Origin: Perkinsus chesapeaki
Lineage: Eukaryota; Perkinsozoa; Perkinsida; Perkinsidae
DNA length: 38,894 nt
NCBI GenBank assembly: GCA_013115145.1
Contig: JAAPAO010000329.1
Coordinates: 1-38,894, forward strand
Direction of reading: 5' to 3'
How positions within the stretch are numbered: position 1 is the first letter of the stretch; each line of letters opens with the position of its first letter. The position numbers and the translations under genes are program-made. The notes under the pieces are model-generated. The model saw only the letters and a program-made list of their open reading frames with translations, ran no database searches and was not told the DNA's origin. This document shows, piece after piece, positions 28,861 to 38,894 of the stretch.

Positions 28861-31293
28861 ACTTAATGGAAATTGCAGAAGGGAGAATCCTACGAGATAA
28901 TAACATGGTACCAGTTATATGGCTAACATAATAGCCCTATAATACTGTACCTTGACCGTGCGCATTAACAGTCTTGCTCGATATGCTGCAAAGTCTACGC
29001 ATCAGATCGCGTCGCACTCGCATTTGGAATTATCGGACACATTAATGGACAAGAAGATATTGCAATCGCGAATGCAGCTGGAACACACGATATGGCTCTT
29101 CAGAACAAGTCCAGCTCCACGGTGGCGCCTCTCGCAATGGCTCATGGAACGTGGCTCATGGCTCTTGGGCCAGGCGCCATGGAGAGGTGCTTTGGGATGG
29201 CTATCGGGGATTCACACAGTAGGAAGAGACAGTCTGACTCAAGTAGTCTGACCACCTCCGAGAGGCACTGCAGTTGCTCCTTTACGACTTAATTTTGGCC
29301 AACCTGTCCGACTTTATTGGGCATAATCTTGTGTGCACGCATATGTGTTCTGTAGACAATATTAGACGCAACCAATAGGCAAACCTGGAATCTCATTGTC
29401 GGAAGTGCAAAATTTATATATGCGATTTACGACATGTACTGGAGTAAAACCAAATAATCCCGGTCACGCGAGCATGCGCCATTGCCTTTTGGTAATTGTA
29501 CACATGCCCTCGATTGCTTTAGCGACTCCTGCGGGGAGGAGTAGGATCTCTAGACACTGATTACATTCCTATTCGATGAGCCATCGTGACAATAAAAGTA
29601 TAGGTATTGAACTCTCTCGGAAGTTGCACATAGAATGGATGGTCTAACTAAGCAATACTCGGCATTAGACTATTTACTCACACAACCAAACACGAGTTAC
29701 TGTTCATCGTACTTGATAACTGTTCTGAATGCCTGCTACTTAGCACTATGCAATCATATATTATGAATGCATTTTTATTGCCATATAGGCCCTATTGTAT
29801 AGGGATCTCGGGATATCTTAGCGACTCGCTGAAATGCCACTCACTGGTAGCGAGTTTCGTTGAGTCATTACAATAGACGCCGTGTATTGTGAAATTCGCA
29901 AACTCAATCAATGAAGCAAGGCCTATTGTAGACCACAAGACCAGAAGTGTTATTTTCCCATGGTTGTTCCATGGGCATTCATTTATCATGATTCTTTCAA
30001 AACCCAACTTGGGCTGTCCAACTTTCTATGTCATATAATTAGAGAGATGCCGTAGCGGTACTGCCGTTCCTGGAGGCACATGAACCAGAGTTCCTAGTGC
30101 AGTATGCCCGGTTCAGCTCGAAATACAATCATTCCAAGGAATCAAGTCATTTCCGCGGATATTATTTGCGAATATTTGTCGCAATGCCGGTGCGACGTCG
30201 AACCGAATCTGGGAAACATTAGTCGATGTTACCTACCCGATAATAGTCTCCAGTCACAAGGCTAGTTATCTGGCACGCTGCACGCTATCGCGCAGTCCAC
30301 ACTGAATCTAGCCTACGGGGGCCGCTAAATTCACGCCATGTTTGACGATGACGTTATTCTGTGAACGATTCTCCAATGAACCTAGGTACATGTAAGGTGC
30401 ACTAACGGCCCTCAGGGGTACTAATGGCCCTCAGGTCTCACTCAGCTTTTGGAGGGCGTTAGAGTTTCAGGTGTGGAGTATTCGGGTTTGGCGGGAGTTT
30501 CCCTCCCGCGCTTACTACGTTTGATGGGACTTCAAGCATGAGGGATTGTCTATGAATATGGAGCGCTCAAAGCGCTGCGCTTGTTATTAGACGTGGTTGG
30601 CGCACCTTTGTGCCGAACCGTATCAGACCAGCCATAGCAGTCGAACCATGCATAGACGGAGAATAGTGCACCAATATAGTGAAAAGAGAATTCACGCACG
30701 AAAATAGGCGTAGATAAAGCGAAGGGGAAGATTCTACCTCCTTTTACCTACGTAATGGGAAATTTTCTGCTGTATAAATTAGTCAATTACAGTTCGCACA
30801 AAGTCTTTGTGACAAACAGTGTACAAGCTACATTAAATGGTACTGGAGCATTGCTGGTATAGCGAAAGGCTGCACTGGCGATGCTTCGGTGAAGCATCAC
30901 CAGTGGCTTGCACTTTTGTGAATATGTGGTACAGTGGCGCCATTCCCATTCGAGCAACTCAGCAAAACATAGTCACGCCCCATGGAACATATTTCACGCC
31001 ACTCTAAATAGTCTGAATAAACCGTTCACTTGTGCCTCAGTATCGCCTCAGAAGTGGGCCGCCTCGCAAGCGACATCCACTTGTGTGGGTAGGCCAACAC
31101 ATCTGGTCCAGTGGACCAGGTCAACGCAGTAGAATCGTATTGAGCAAGCCTCAAAGTCTAGCTCTAATAACGCAAATCTGTGCCATAATGGAAAGTTGTT
31201 GAAGCTGTTACTACAATGGCTATAGAGGGTGAGATATAATTATATAATGTAGTTAGATCGAAGTTTTAAACGAAAGGTCTATGGCATTGTTCT
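28861..31293. other. 2.4-kb spacer between subtilases, no supported gene
   Basis: No frame here has a recognisable domain. Notable pieces: a segment at 29121-29152 shared with the flank of copy B at 32789-32820; a 16-nt direct repeat (ACTAAYGGCCCTCAGG at 30401-30416 and 30420-30435); a small GC hairpin near 30488-30507; and a strong hairpin at 30873-30905. The region has many degenerate short frames typical of non-coding DNA. Confidence 0.5.
30873..30905. repeat. 15-bp stem, 3-nt loop hairpin
   Basis: CACTGGCGATGCTTC, loop GGT, then GAAGCATCACCAGTG: 14 of 15 base pairs, with one C-A mismatch. It lies about 400 nt downstream of copy B's stop codon, in the intergenic spacer. Confidence 0.75.
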
Positions 31294-32706
31294 CTACATA
31301 CCGGCTTCGTTAAGAGCACCCTTGATAGTATTTAAAATCTCGAGCGCGCCACCATGAGGATCGATCTGACGAGATGTCCTAGCCAAGGGAGAAGCATAGC
31401 GCATTAGAAGACGCTTTATCTGAGCAGGCTCCACCTTCAGACCTAATAGAATTGCAACTGTACCGGTTACAAATGGTACAGCATATGATGTACCGGAGTC
31501 CGTCACAGGCATACCAACACCATCATCGCACTTATAATCAACTTGAACCTTATCGCCAAATGCAGCAATTTGTACCTGTGGGCCATAGTTGCTGTATCTG
31601 GCGAGGCTGTTGTCATCAGTATTGTTGCGTAGAGCTCCTACGCAGATACTATTGGATGCGTTGTAGGCACACGGGACGGTGGTCGGATCGTTTTGGCCTC
31701 TGTTTCCGGCGGCAGAGATAATAATGATGTTTCTCCTTTCCAATTCACTCATAGAGTACTCCAACATAATACAGTCTCTACTGCGCTTAGATGGGCCGCA
31801 AAAGAACGAGAGAGATATGGAGATGACATCTACTTCAATATCGATTGCCAAGTCCAAGGCGTCGAGAACTTCAGACAAGAAAAAATCGTCATTGTTGTCT
31901 GAGACTTTTATACCCATAAGTTTTACATTAGGAGCTATTCCAACCATACCGAAAGAATTGTTTGCTTTTGCTGCCATTATACGGGCAATCTGAGTCCCAT
32001 GATACTCCGTGATATGTGGGCTTGCTGTATCGTAAAAGGTATCCCAGAAGCCTTGTAGAACACCTCCATTTGACTTTCTAAACGTCCCACGAACAGGCTT
32101 AAGATCCGAGTCTTCGAAATCAACACCATCGTCTATGATGGCAACCGAGGTGTCCCGCAGAGGATACTGGTGGATGAGATCCCACACCTCGCGCATGTGC
32201 ATGCGTTTAAGATGGGTTTCCGAGCATGCACCGGGGTCGTTAACTTTCAAGTCATCACAGAAACCAGTACATTTCTTAGTTCTTACATTCTTAGTTGATC
32301 CTCCGTTACGTTCAGCGGGAGCATTACCGTCGCATATGGCCAGGATGTCAGGTAGTAGTTTCGAGGCCATGGCAGTGTAGTTACAGAACGTAACAGAATC
32401 CAAATGACCGACGGAAGTCCACACGATCTGAATATTCAAGTGTGTCAAAGCCTTTATTCTAACCGACTTGATGAAAGCAGATATCTTGGGATCAGTAACA
32501 TATCCGATCTTCTCTTTTAATAGTGAAGGTAGACTGTGAACATCTATCATCTCCTTGGGCCGAGTAGTATTAGTAATTGATAAAAGTGTTCTACCATCAC
32601 CGGCAGCTTCAGAGTTAACCAAATAAAAGAGTAGAGGTAGAATCATTATAGTCGACAACATACTTAATGGAAATTGCAGAAGGGAGAATGCTAATACTCG
32701 CATCAC
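31294..32706 (-). CDS. secreted subtilisin-like serine protease, copy B
   Basis: An intronless frame of 470 residues (or 455 if it starts at the MLST methionine used by copy A). Signal peptide and propeptide are nearly identical to copy A. The S8 triad is intact: Asp192 in VAIIDDGVD, His236 in EYHGTQIAR, Ser407 in SGTSYAVPF; the oxyanion Asn335 is in SAAGN. Relative to copy A it has an insert with extra cysteines between propeptide and catalytic Asp (TKKCTGFCDDLK). Copies A and B lie in the same orientation about 2.4 kb apart, so they are tandem duplicates. The additional N-terminal segment (MMRVLAFSLLQFPLS) is hydrophobic and may extend the signal peptide. Confidence 0.93.
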   Translation of the reverse strand: MMRVLAFSLLQFPLSMLSTIMILPLLFYLVNSEAAGDGRTLLSITNTTRPKEMIDVHSLPSLLKEKIGYVTDPKISAFIKSVRIKALTHLNIQIVWTSVGHLDSVTFCNYTAMASKLLPDILAICDGNAPAERNGGSTKNVRTKKCTGFCDDLKVNDPGACSETHLKRMHMREVWDLIHQYPLRDTSVAIIDDGVDFEDSDLKPVRGTFRKSNGGVLQGFWDTFYDTASPHITEYHGTQIARIMAAKANNSFGMVGIAPNVKLMGIKVSDNNDDFFLSEVLDALDLAIDIEVDVISISLSFFCGPSKRSRDCIMLEYSMSELERRNIIIISAAGNRGQNDPTTVPCAYNASNSICVGALRNNTDDNSLARYSNYGPQVQIAAFGDKVQVDYKCDDGVGMPVTDSGTSYAVPFVTGTVAILLGLKVEPAQIKRLLMRYASPLARTSRQIDPHGGALEILNTIKGALNEAGM

Positions 32707-33826
32707 ATCACATTGCTGATACTTAAGGATGTTATCTCAATATCTCGCTGTTCAACTAAGATGCTATTCAGAAGAGCTTAAGCTATCCAGTGGCGCCTTT
32801 CGTAATGGCTCGTGGAACGTCACACTGATGAGCGTCATGGAATATTTAATAAACTATCACACTTTATTACTCTAGTAGAGTAACTTTAGAATACCCGAAC
32901 GGAACTTGCACACGCAGTATACATCAAACTTCGATGATCAAAATATGCCAACAACTGTTACCGAACTTAGGATCCGATTTGCTATGCGCCCGCAGACTCT
33001 GCGCCGCAGAGCTCGAGAGTTAACGGGATCTTCTCACTCCCTTCATGCATGTCCGCTTCTTAACGACGCATTTTCGCTTGGAGAGATGGAGTTGGGTTTC
33101 CTATGAGATCGACTAGGAGCATTATTCGATGAGCGAGAATCTCACCAAGCCTACACCCGCCTCGGATGAACGGCTCCATGGCGCTCATCAAGCTGAGGCT
33201 CCGGGAGCCGTCGAGATTTTTTTTCTTAAGATTGCGCCTTTGAGGTGCATGTGCACTGTAACTCGATGCAGTGCGGTAAAACGAGACTAGACTCACATGT
33301 GAGCACGCTTAGTGCCCTGCGCGATGAGTCGATCATCGTGAGCGATAGGTTGATGTGTACGCAAGCGCGAGCATAACAGTAATAGACAAGACTACTTAGT
33401 AACTATAGTGCACATAGAGAACGATGGAATAGAACGAGCGGCGCCTTATATCAGTGACTAGGCGGCCTAGTCTAGGCCGACAGACCTATAACGCATAAGT
33501 CGGTTGTGAAAGTTATAGTCACAACCCACATGTCAATATACCTCTCGGAAATCTATTTCGCGGATAAGGACAGGGATGCCATTGATTCATAAATCAAGTG
33601 TACGCATACGGCCCCTGTACTTTACTCCAAAGACTGTTTTATGACGTTGAAGGAGCATTCTGAAGTTGATATCCCTTTTCGTGAAATAGATTTCTCAAAG
33701 TTACAGAAGGAATTAGCGGTTTTCTATTCAAGCTAGGGTGGCTTTGGGTTAGCACCACTCCACCAAGTATGGTATGTGAGTGTTGTGTGCGTAGGTATGT
33801 GAGCCAGCTACGTGAGCCATTACAAC
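32707..33826. other. intergenic region upstream of subtilase copy B
   Basis: Contains the flank shared with copy A (32789-32820) and presumably the promoter of copy B. Short frames are present, but none has a domain or splice support. Confidence 0.5.
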
Positions 33827-34321
33827 TCAACCCTGGCTTGTCGTAAACAACCATTGGTACCGATCCACACATAAGCTGCTTATGGTGAGCCCTCGGTTCC
33901 GAGGAAGCAAAGATTCCGGCGGTGACTTTGCCAAGCTAATTGGTTGAGAATAGAGCTGTTTGAATGGCGCAAGCTTGTTCCTTCTCTTCAAGGCTTTCTC
34001 TTGGCACCTGCGTTCGGGCCTACTGACTTTTGGAAAGCCGACATTCCAGTGAGGTTCACCAGTCTCAGTGCGTGCTATGATGCTATCAACGCTTAGGTCC
34101 ATGGCGTAGAGATAGCCTTCGAGGTGTTCGCGCGGTGGGAAGTTGCACCCCCCGTCAACACAAAGGGGGTTTCCTTTGCGTCCATGGTGCACTTCCTTTT
34201 TCGTTGAGCGTCGCTTTAGTGCAATGAGATTCCAGGAGCTGTAATTCTCTACAGTCAGATATTCACGTTTTAATGTCTTCGATGCATGCCTCCGTGCCAC
34301 TTCACTTTTATAACTCAACAA
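33827..34321 (-). CDS. doubtful hypothetical ORF
   Basis: An open frame of 164 residues, basic (KRRSTKKEVHHGRKG; RRCQEKALKRRNKLAPF), with no signal peptide, membrane helix or known domain. It lies 30 nt downstream of the transporter stop on the same strand, so it could be a separate gene, part of a long 3' UTR, or a remnant of something transposed. Only its length and composition support it. Confidence 0.3.
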   Translation of the reverse strand: MLSYKSEVARRHASKTLKREYLTVENYSSWNLIALKRRSTKKEVHHGRKGNPLCVDGGCNFPPREHLEGYLYAMDLSVDSIIARTETGEPHWNVGFPKVSRPERRCQEKALKRRNKLAPFKQLYSQPISLAKSPPESLLPRNRGLTISSLCVDRYQWLFTTSQG

Positions 34322-34351
34322 ATCTGCAGGGTAAAATATGAAAAACTTCTA

Positions 34352-35467
34352 TTAGCTCCTCGGATAATCGAACCATGGTAACTTGACCACATCTGAGTAG
34401 GCCGCTTGGCTATACGTCAACAGTACAAAACCGACCAGTTGCAGCCAGGACCAAGATGTCCACCTCTCGCCAAACTCTGACCCTGGTAATATGACATAAT
34501 GTATCAGAAGGTCTACCGTCCAAATGACTGCTGTACGGGACGCTTCTATCATTGTTCTATGTACCGCGGTGAGCTTGTATGTCACCATTACGCCAGAGAT
34601 GTTATAACTTAATATCGATACGAAATATATTATTAGATTGGCAACAAGCTGGGGATTGTTTTTCAGCATTTCAAAGGTATCCATGGTATTCTCCAGACTG
34701 CCGCGGTCTTGTCCTGGAAGCCTCTGTAAAACGGGAAATGCTATAAATATCATTAACACACATCCCCAAAGCCCTTCCATCCCAACCAACTGCAAAGGGC
34801 TCACCGTCCACACCTTCAACAAACGTTCTTCACACACGACCTGCCCAGCTTGAACCACTTGCCCGCCGACTATCATCGCCATGCCGAATAACATCAATGC
34901 GGGGTCCTCCCCAGCTGGTGTCGATTCACCCGAACTCATCAGGTTTGAGAAGCCTACGATGAGAATGGCCACCACACACAGTGCTACCGCTCCCCAGTGG
35001 TAAGCATGCAGTTTTCTGCCGAGAAAACACACCGACAGTATCGCACAAAATATGATTTCCGCTCCTCTTAGCATTTGCCATACTGAAGCCGGATTATATA
35101 ACAGCCCAACAAAGCACATGACTGTGGCTGACAAATCCAAGGCGGCTGGTAGGCAAATCACAAGCGACCTTATCATCGGGTTTGAATGGGGGGGCCCTCC
35201 TCGAGCCTCATCATGGTGAAGCAGGGGCTCCTCCTGGTCCACCTTTTGGCCTTCACTTCTCCGTTTTATCGCCACACTGATTAGATGCGCCACGATACTC
35301 AAAGACATGCCCATGAACATCGAGAATGTGTTGAACCATGGCTTAGTGAAGAGATGCTTTTCACCGTCGATACCAACCGACACCGTTTGGAATTGGATTT
35401 TACCGATTAACGTGTTCAGAGCACCGAAGACCAACATACAGACGACGTAAACCACAACCGCCGCCAT
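34352..35467 (-). CDS. SLC35F6-like drug/metabolite transporter
   Basis: An intronless frame of 371 residues with about ten hydrophobic helices, from MAAVVVYVVCMLVFGALNTL to LQLVGFVLLTYSQAAY. Diagnostic for the SLC35F/CRT-like branch of the drug/metabolite transporter superfamily are LVICLPAALDLSATVMCFVG, SVWQMLRGAEIIFCAIL and SVCFLGRKLHAYHWGAVAL. A hydrophilic loop (KVDQEEPLLHHDEARGG) carries an acidic dileucine-type EEPLL signal, suggesting endosomal or lysosomal membrane targeting. The substrate cannot be predicted. The lack of introns contrasts with neighbouring housekeeping genes. Confidence 0.85.
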   Translation of the reverse strand: MAAVVVYVVCMLVFGALNTLIGKIQFQTVSVGIDGEKHLFTKPWFNTFSMFMGMSLSIVAHLISVAIKRRSEGQKVDQEEPLLHHDEARGGPPHSNPMIRSLVICLPAALDLSATVMCFVGLLYNPASVWQMLRGAEIIFCAILSVCFLGRKLHAYHWGAVALCVVAILIVGFSNLMSSGESTPAGEDPALMLFGMAMIVGGQVVQAGQVVCEERLLKVWTVSPLQLVGMEGLWGCVLMIFIAFPVLQRLPGQDRGSLENTMDTFEMLKNNPQLVANLIIYFVSILSYNISGVMVTYKLTAVHRTMIEASRTAVIWTVDLLIHYVILPGSEFGERWTSWSWLQLVGFVLLTYSQAAYSDVVKLPWFDYPRS

Positions 35468-35615
35468 ATTTCTGCTAGCCAGTGGAGAAAACCTACGAAA
35501 AAATCATACCAATAATGAAGCCCTGAAACTCTGTGACACGGTGGGCTTTGGAAACGATATTGAGAAAATACTAAGACAACAGAGGAGATATCTCGAACCT
35601 TTCCATGCGAAGGGT

Positions 35616-38600
35616 TCAAACCAAAAAGTTTAGGAAAGCTCGGCGAGTGAGAATGCCAGCAATTCCTGCGTCAACAGCAACAACCGGCAACCCGTCGGTC
35701 TGCACGTCGAGTTTGGTGGCGACTTCCGCGAGAGATGATTCCAAACCGACTGTCAAAGGCGTCGGTTTGTGTCTGAACATGGAGTCACGCGCCATTAAAT
35801 TAGGCACCACTACACCTACTTGCACTTTTCAACAGTGATGCTCTTAGGGTCATCTGCAGCCGTCAATCGTGCATAGAGATTCGCCACCGTGACCATCTCC
35901 ACGAGCGTTGCAGAATCCTTGACCAATCCCACCTGTAAAGTGGAAGATCTCCAAAAGGACAGCACAGTATTGAATATAAACCCCAAGTTAACAGTACGAC
36001 CGTCCATTCTCACTCGATCGAAAAATCTACAAAAGTCATCGACAGAACTGTTGACCTGGTTATTGAATAAAATACGAAAGCCTACCGATTATTATATACA
36101 GTTATATAATTATACAGTATATACAAAGCTACCTAGCTGCCATATTATGTGCATATAATAATACGTATTAACCTTTGTACAAATTATATTAAATACAGCA
36201 TAAAACATTCCTCAACAAATCACACACTGGTTTGATGCTTTTCCCAGTAAGCATGCAAAGCAACCTCTCATACCCACCTGGTCCGAAAAACTAGAGTCCT
36301 TCTCATGCGCCGCGTTAATCGTCTTTATCGCTTCCGCCGCTGTCATTCTCGACTCCACAGTCGCCATTTTCGATAAAACTATCCCCGACTCTTTCACAGT
36401 AACACTCCCCCATGGCTTCTGGCGATACAAATTAAACCTAAAAAACAAACTACCGAAAAAAGACCAGCATTGCCGTATAACGTTGAGAGCTCTTCGAAGC
36501 CGATGAAACCATGAGCAAGCATCCAACCATCATCCAAGAACTGAAGAAAATCCGAACAATCCGCAATTTCGCCCGAGGTCCCCTACGACTCTACTTTTGA
36601 CATGTAGTTCCGCGATGAGTCAGGTAGAAGCGCCACCACTCTCTTGCCGACCATATCCTCCCGCTTCTGTGATTTAATGTAACGAACCTGTCCAACGGGG
36701 ACAAGATATTGCACAACGCTCAAAGGTGAGGTAATCATATACATCCTCAGAAATATATTATTATGAATATTCTTGATGAGAAATCGGTGACTGTAAAAAC
36801 TTCTTATAGACGAGGTCGATAGATACACTCCGTTCAATACTAAGATGATGTTATATATTTATTATACACAATAGTAATACATCGCATCTCGACCACACCG
36901 CCGTGGCACATGAAATCGACGCACTACAATTTCCTCCATTATGGCGTCACCCCTCTTCCCCAAATACTACCGCAGCTGCCACACATGTCCCCGAGCTCCC
37001 CCCAACAGTTAAGCCTTCCAATCTTATCAATTTGCGTGCCATTCCCAATGCTTCACCATCACCAACTTTCATCCATTCGTCGATTACCGAGGGGTCTCTA
37101 TCAAGCACCTGAAATAAGTCCCAAGTTCGATCCCCAGCGGCGGCAGTTCTCCTTACAGTGGGGATGAAATCGTAACCGATGCCCTCTACTTGATATCCTT
37201 GCAGCCTCCCAGGATCATTCAGGGAATCCGGAACGGCAAGAATCGAGCCGACCGGATCAACGCCCACAACGCGGCCTGAAAAGAGGGTTGAAATGTGATG
37301 GAAAGGATGATAATAAACATAAATGATGAGAGCAATATATTAATAAATCGACTGACATACTATTACATAACGAATATGCAATTATTAATCCGATAATGAA
37401 GGAAGATCACAAAGTGGATGTAGAAGTTACACATCATATAACAAGGTGCCCCGAAAAACGTGGGCGTTTTTCAGTATTCGTGCGAAAGATGTATTTGACG
37501 TTATTACGACTTCCACATACTTTTACGATAAACAAGCATCGACGAAAAGCATCCTAAATTCGCCCTCTATTCTCTCATTACATTTCTCGCCAAATTCATC
37601 CTTAAGCTTCCTGGCCACGCCAGTGATAGTTCCTCCTGTACCGGCACCCAGCACCATTCTAAATACACCCACTTGCCACCGCCAAACTCTTACGCAGCCT
37701 CCTCCTTACACGTCCACTTTGCCATCGCATTGCTCTACTATCTCCGCGCCGGTGCCTTCATAGTGTGCCATCGGATTGGCCGGATTTAGATACTGAATAA
37801 TGTAAATACTAACATTTATTGCAAGTATATAATAAAGTTTGCCAATGAAGGGCTTATTAGACTTGTAGTTATTACTCATTTCCTATATACTATTACTTAT
37901 AATTAATATCAACATTCTTGCTCAATAGCTTCATAACACATCCGAAGCCATGAGAGCTAACCAGAGATGCCGACAACGATTGTGCTAATTCCCTCACAAT
38001 TTCGTGGCGCGTGAAGGCCAGTCCTACTAAACAAATTTTAATCATCTACTGTACATAACCTAATTCTTGCATTTTTATGGTTATAGATGTCCTATCCCAT
38101 CGACGTACAGGAATCCAAATGCGTGCCACACGACAGAGAAATAATATCAGTAAACAGCATTGCAACAACAACTATTATTAAGTATTGGTACTTATACTCC
38201 TTCCATAAGTACTTGTACTTAGTATTGTTAATACTAACCCACACTAACCTGATCCAGTATATGACTCCTTGGTATCTTCTTTTGTAGTTTAATAGCCAAA
38301 CCAATGTGTGATTCCGGAGAGTTCCATGCAGCTTCATTCGGTGTACCTAACAAGGCACTATCCTGTCGCGTTGAACATTATTAATTTCACAAAGTGGAAT
38401 GACAAATTTATTCGAACCTTTTATTCTTAATACGTATTGAAATTCCACCTCAACTACTCTACATTCACCGGTGCAAGGTCGTGGGCGAAATTAAAGCAAT
38501 CATGTGGCCACCAAAAAATGCAGATGATGGTACCAAACCGAGTTGACATAATATTACACCATTACACAGCTCTCGACACTTCACCAATATATATTGTCAT

Positions 38601-38894
38601 CGTAGGCAGCCCTCTACTTACGCAGAATCTCCGCCCCGAGAGCCTTCATCATGTTGATCTTCTCACCGCTCATCTTCTCTGGCATTGTTATTACCATTTT
38701 GTAACCCTAAAGGCCGAACCGGAATATTTGCACACTTCTTCTACTACACTGCGCGTCAAATTCTTATCAACTCGTGTTTTACAAGGATTTAAGAACAACT
38801 AAGGTGTACTCATCAACGATCACCTCAAGGATATGTTCCCTAGTCAAAATAAGTATATCCTCCAAGTTTCAGAGCCAAACTCCTTGTCAGTAGT
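35616..38894 (-). CDS. CBS: cystathionine beta-synthase (N-terminus beyond window)
   Basis: Exons read, from the right edge: YKMVITMPEKMSGEKINMMK; TPNEAAWNSPESHIGLAIKL with SHILDQ; NPMAHYEGTGAEIVEQCDG; LGAGTGGTITGVARKLKDEF; VVGVDPVGSILAVPDS with YQVEGIGYDFIPT; VLDRDPSVIDEWMKVGDGEA with LTVGGSSGT; KRVVALLPDSSRNYMSK; FLDDGWMLAHGFIGFEEL; FNLYRQKPWGSVTVKESG; a CBS-domain exon; and HKPTPLTVGLESSLAEVATK to the stop at 35616. GAGTGGT and GGSSGT are PLP phosphate-binding loops. The enzyme joins serine and homocysteine (transsulphuration), and the C-terminal CBS pair is regulatory. The lysine-bearing N-terminal exons lie outside the window. Intron lengths vary from about 47 to 460 nt. Confidence 0.93.
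35773..35819 (-). repeat. intron with GGCGCG core, sense
   Basis: A 47-nt intron of the cystathionine beta-synthase gene carrying AATTTAATGGCGCGTGACTC on the coding strand. Splicing joins ITVEKCK to HKPTPLTVGLE. Confidence 0.65.
37109..37156 (-). repeat. short intron with T-arm/B-box core, antisense
   Basis: A 48-nt intron of the cystathionine beta-synthase gene; the plus strand reads CCCAAGTTCGATCCCCAGC. Splicing joins YDFIPT to VLDRDPSVID, a junction fixed by homology. Confidence 0.7.
37998..38016 (+). repeat. GGCGCG core copy in long intron
   Basis: AATTTCGTGGCGCGTGAAG on the plus strand, identical over 19 nt to the copy in the intron at 8361-8400. It sits inside a roughly 460-nt intron of the minus-strand cystathionine beta-synthase gene. 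Confidence 0.65.

Noticed and set aside
2731-37130. B-box-like sequences as genuine tRNA genes
   Set aside because: No copy has a full acceptor stem and cloverleaf; they lie within short introns whose splicing restores coding frames.

Overview
The window is nuclear DNA of a protist with dense short-intron genes, most consistent with a perkinsozoan alveolate (Perkinsus-like). I base this on two secreted subtilases of the single-domain type known from Perkinsus, almost all genes split by GT-AG introns of about 28-60 nt, very tight same-strand gene spacing, and flagellar and eukaryotic housekeeping genes. The assignment is inference; no rRNA or other marker is present. Splice sites below were found by reading frames by eye and checking that intron phases match.

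Layout: (1) 1-3657, minus: a KH-domain RNA-binding protein (cut at the left edge) and a multi-exon ankyrin-repeat protein. (2) 3809-6895, minus: three members and one decayed fragment of a small secreted-protein family. (3) 7268-12482, minus: a long gene with RCC1 repeats followed by IPT/filamin-like domains. (4) 12547-15041, minus: three more secreted-family members, interrupted by a mariner-type MITE at 13191-13499. (5) 15129-19928, minus: four unrecognised multi-exon genes. (6) 20100-22354, minus: another secreted-family member, a PG-rich (SHIPPO/STPGR) axonemal protein and a CGFS monothiol glutaredoxin. (7) 22509-26453, plus: PPWD1 (WD40 plus cyclophilin) and a small EGF-like membrane protein. 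(8) 26618-26907: a 30-bp minisatellite with an assembly gap. (9) 27535-32706, minus: two intronless secreted subtilases separated by 2.4 kb of non-coding DNA. (10) 33827-38894, minus: a doubtful ORF, an SLC35F6-like transporter and cystathionine beta-synthase (cut at the right edge).

The main discovery candidate is not a gene. Many introns in unrelated genes share one of four short sequence cores, in either orientation: a tRNA T-arm/B-box-like core (GTTCGAATCCC type), a core near AATTTCGTGGCGCGTGAAG, a GGCGGAGCGAAGC core, and a GCATCATGCAC core. This is what is expected if introns spread as mobile introner-like elements, one family apparently tRNA-derived.

The second point is a lineage-specific family of at least seven small proteins with signal peptides, seeded between housekeeping genes; three end in CaaX-type boxes. 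Several genes need one-base corrections, often at homopolymers, which points to residual long-read indel errors in this assembly.
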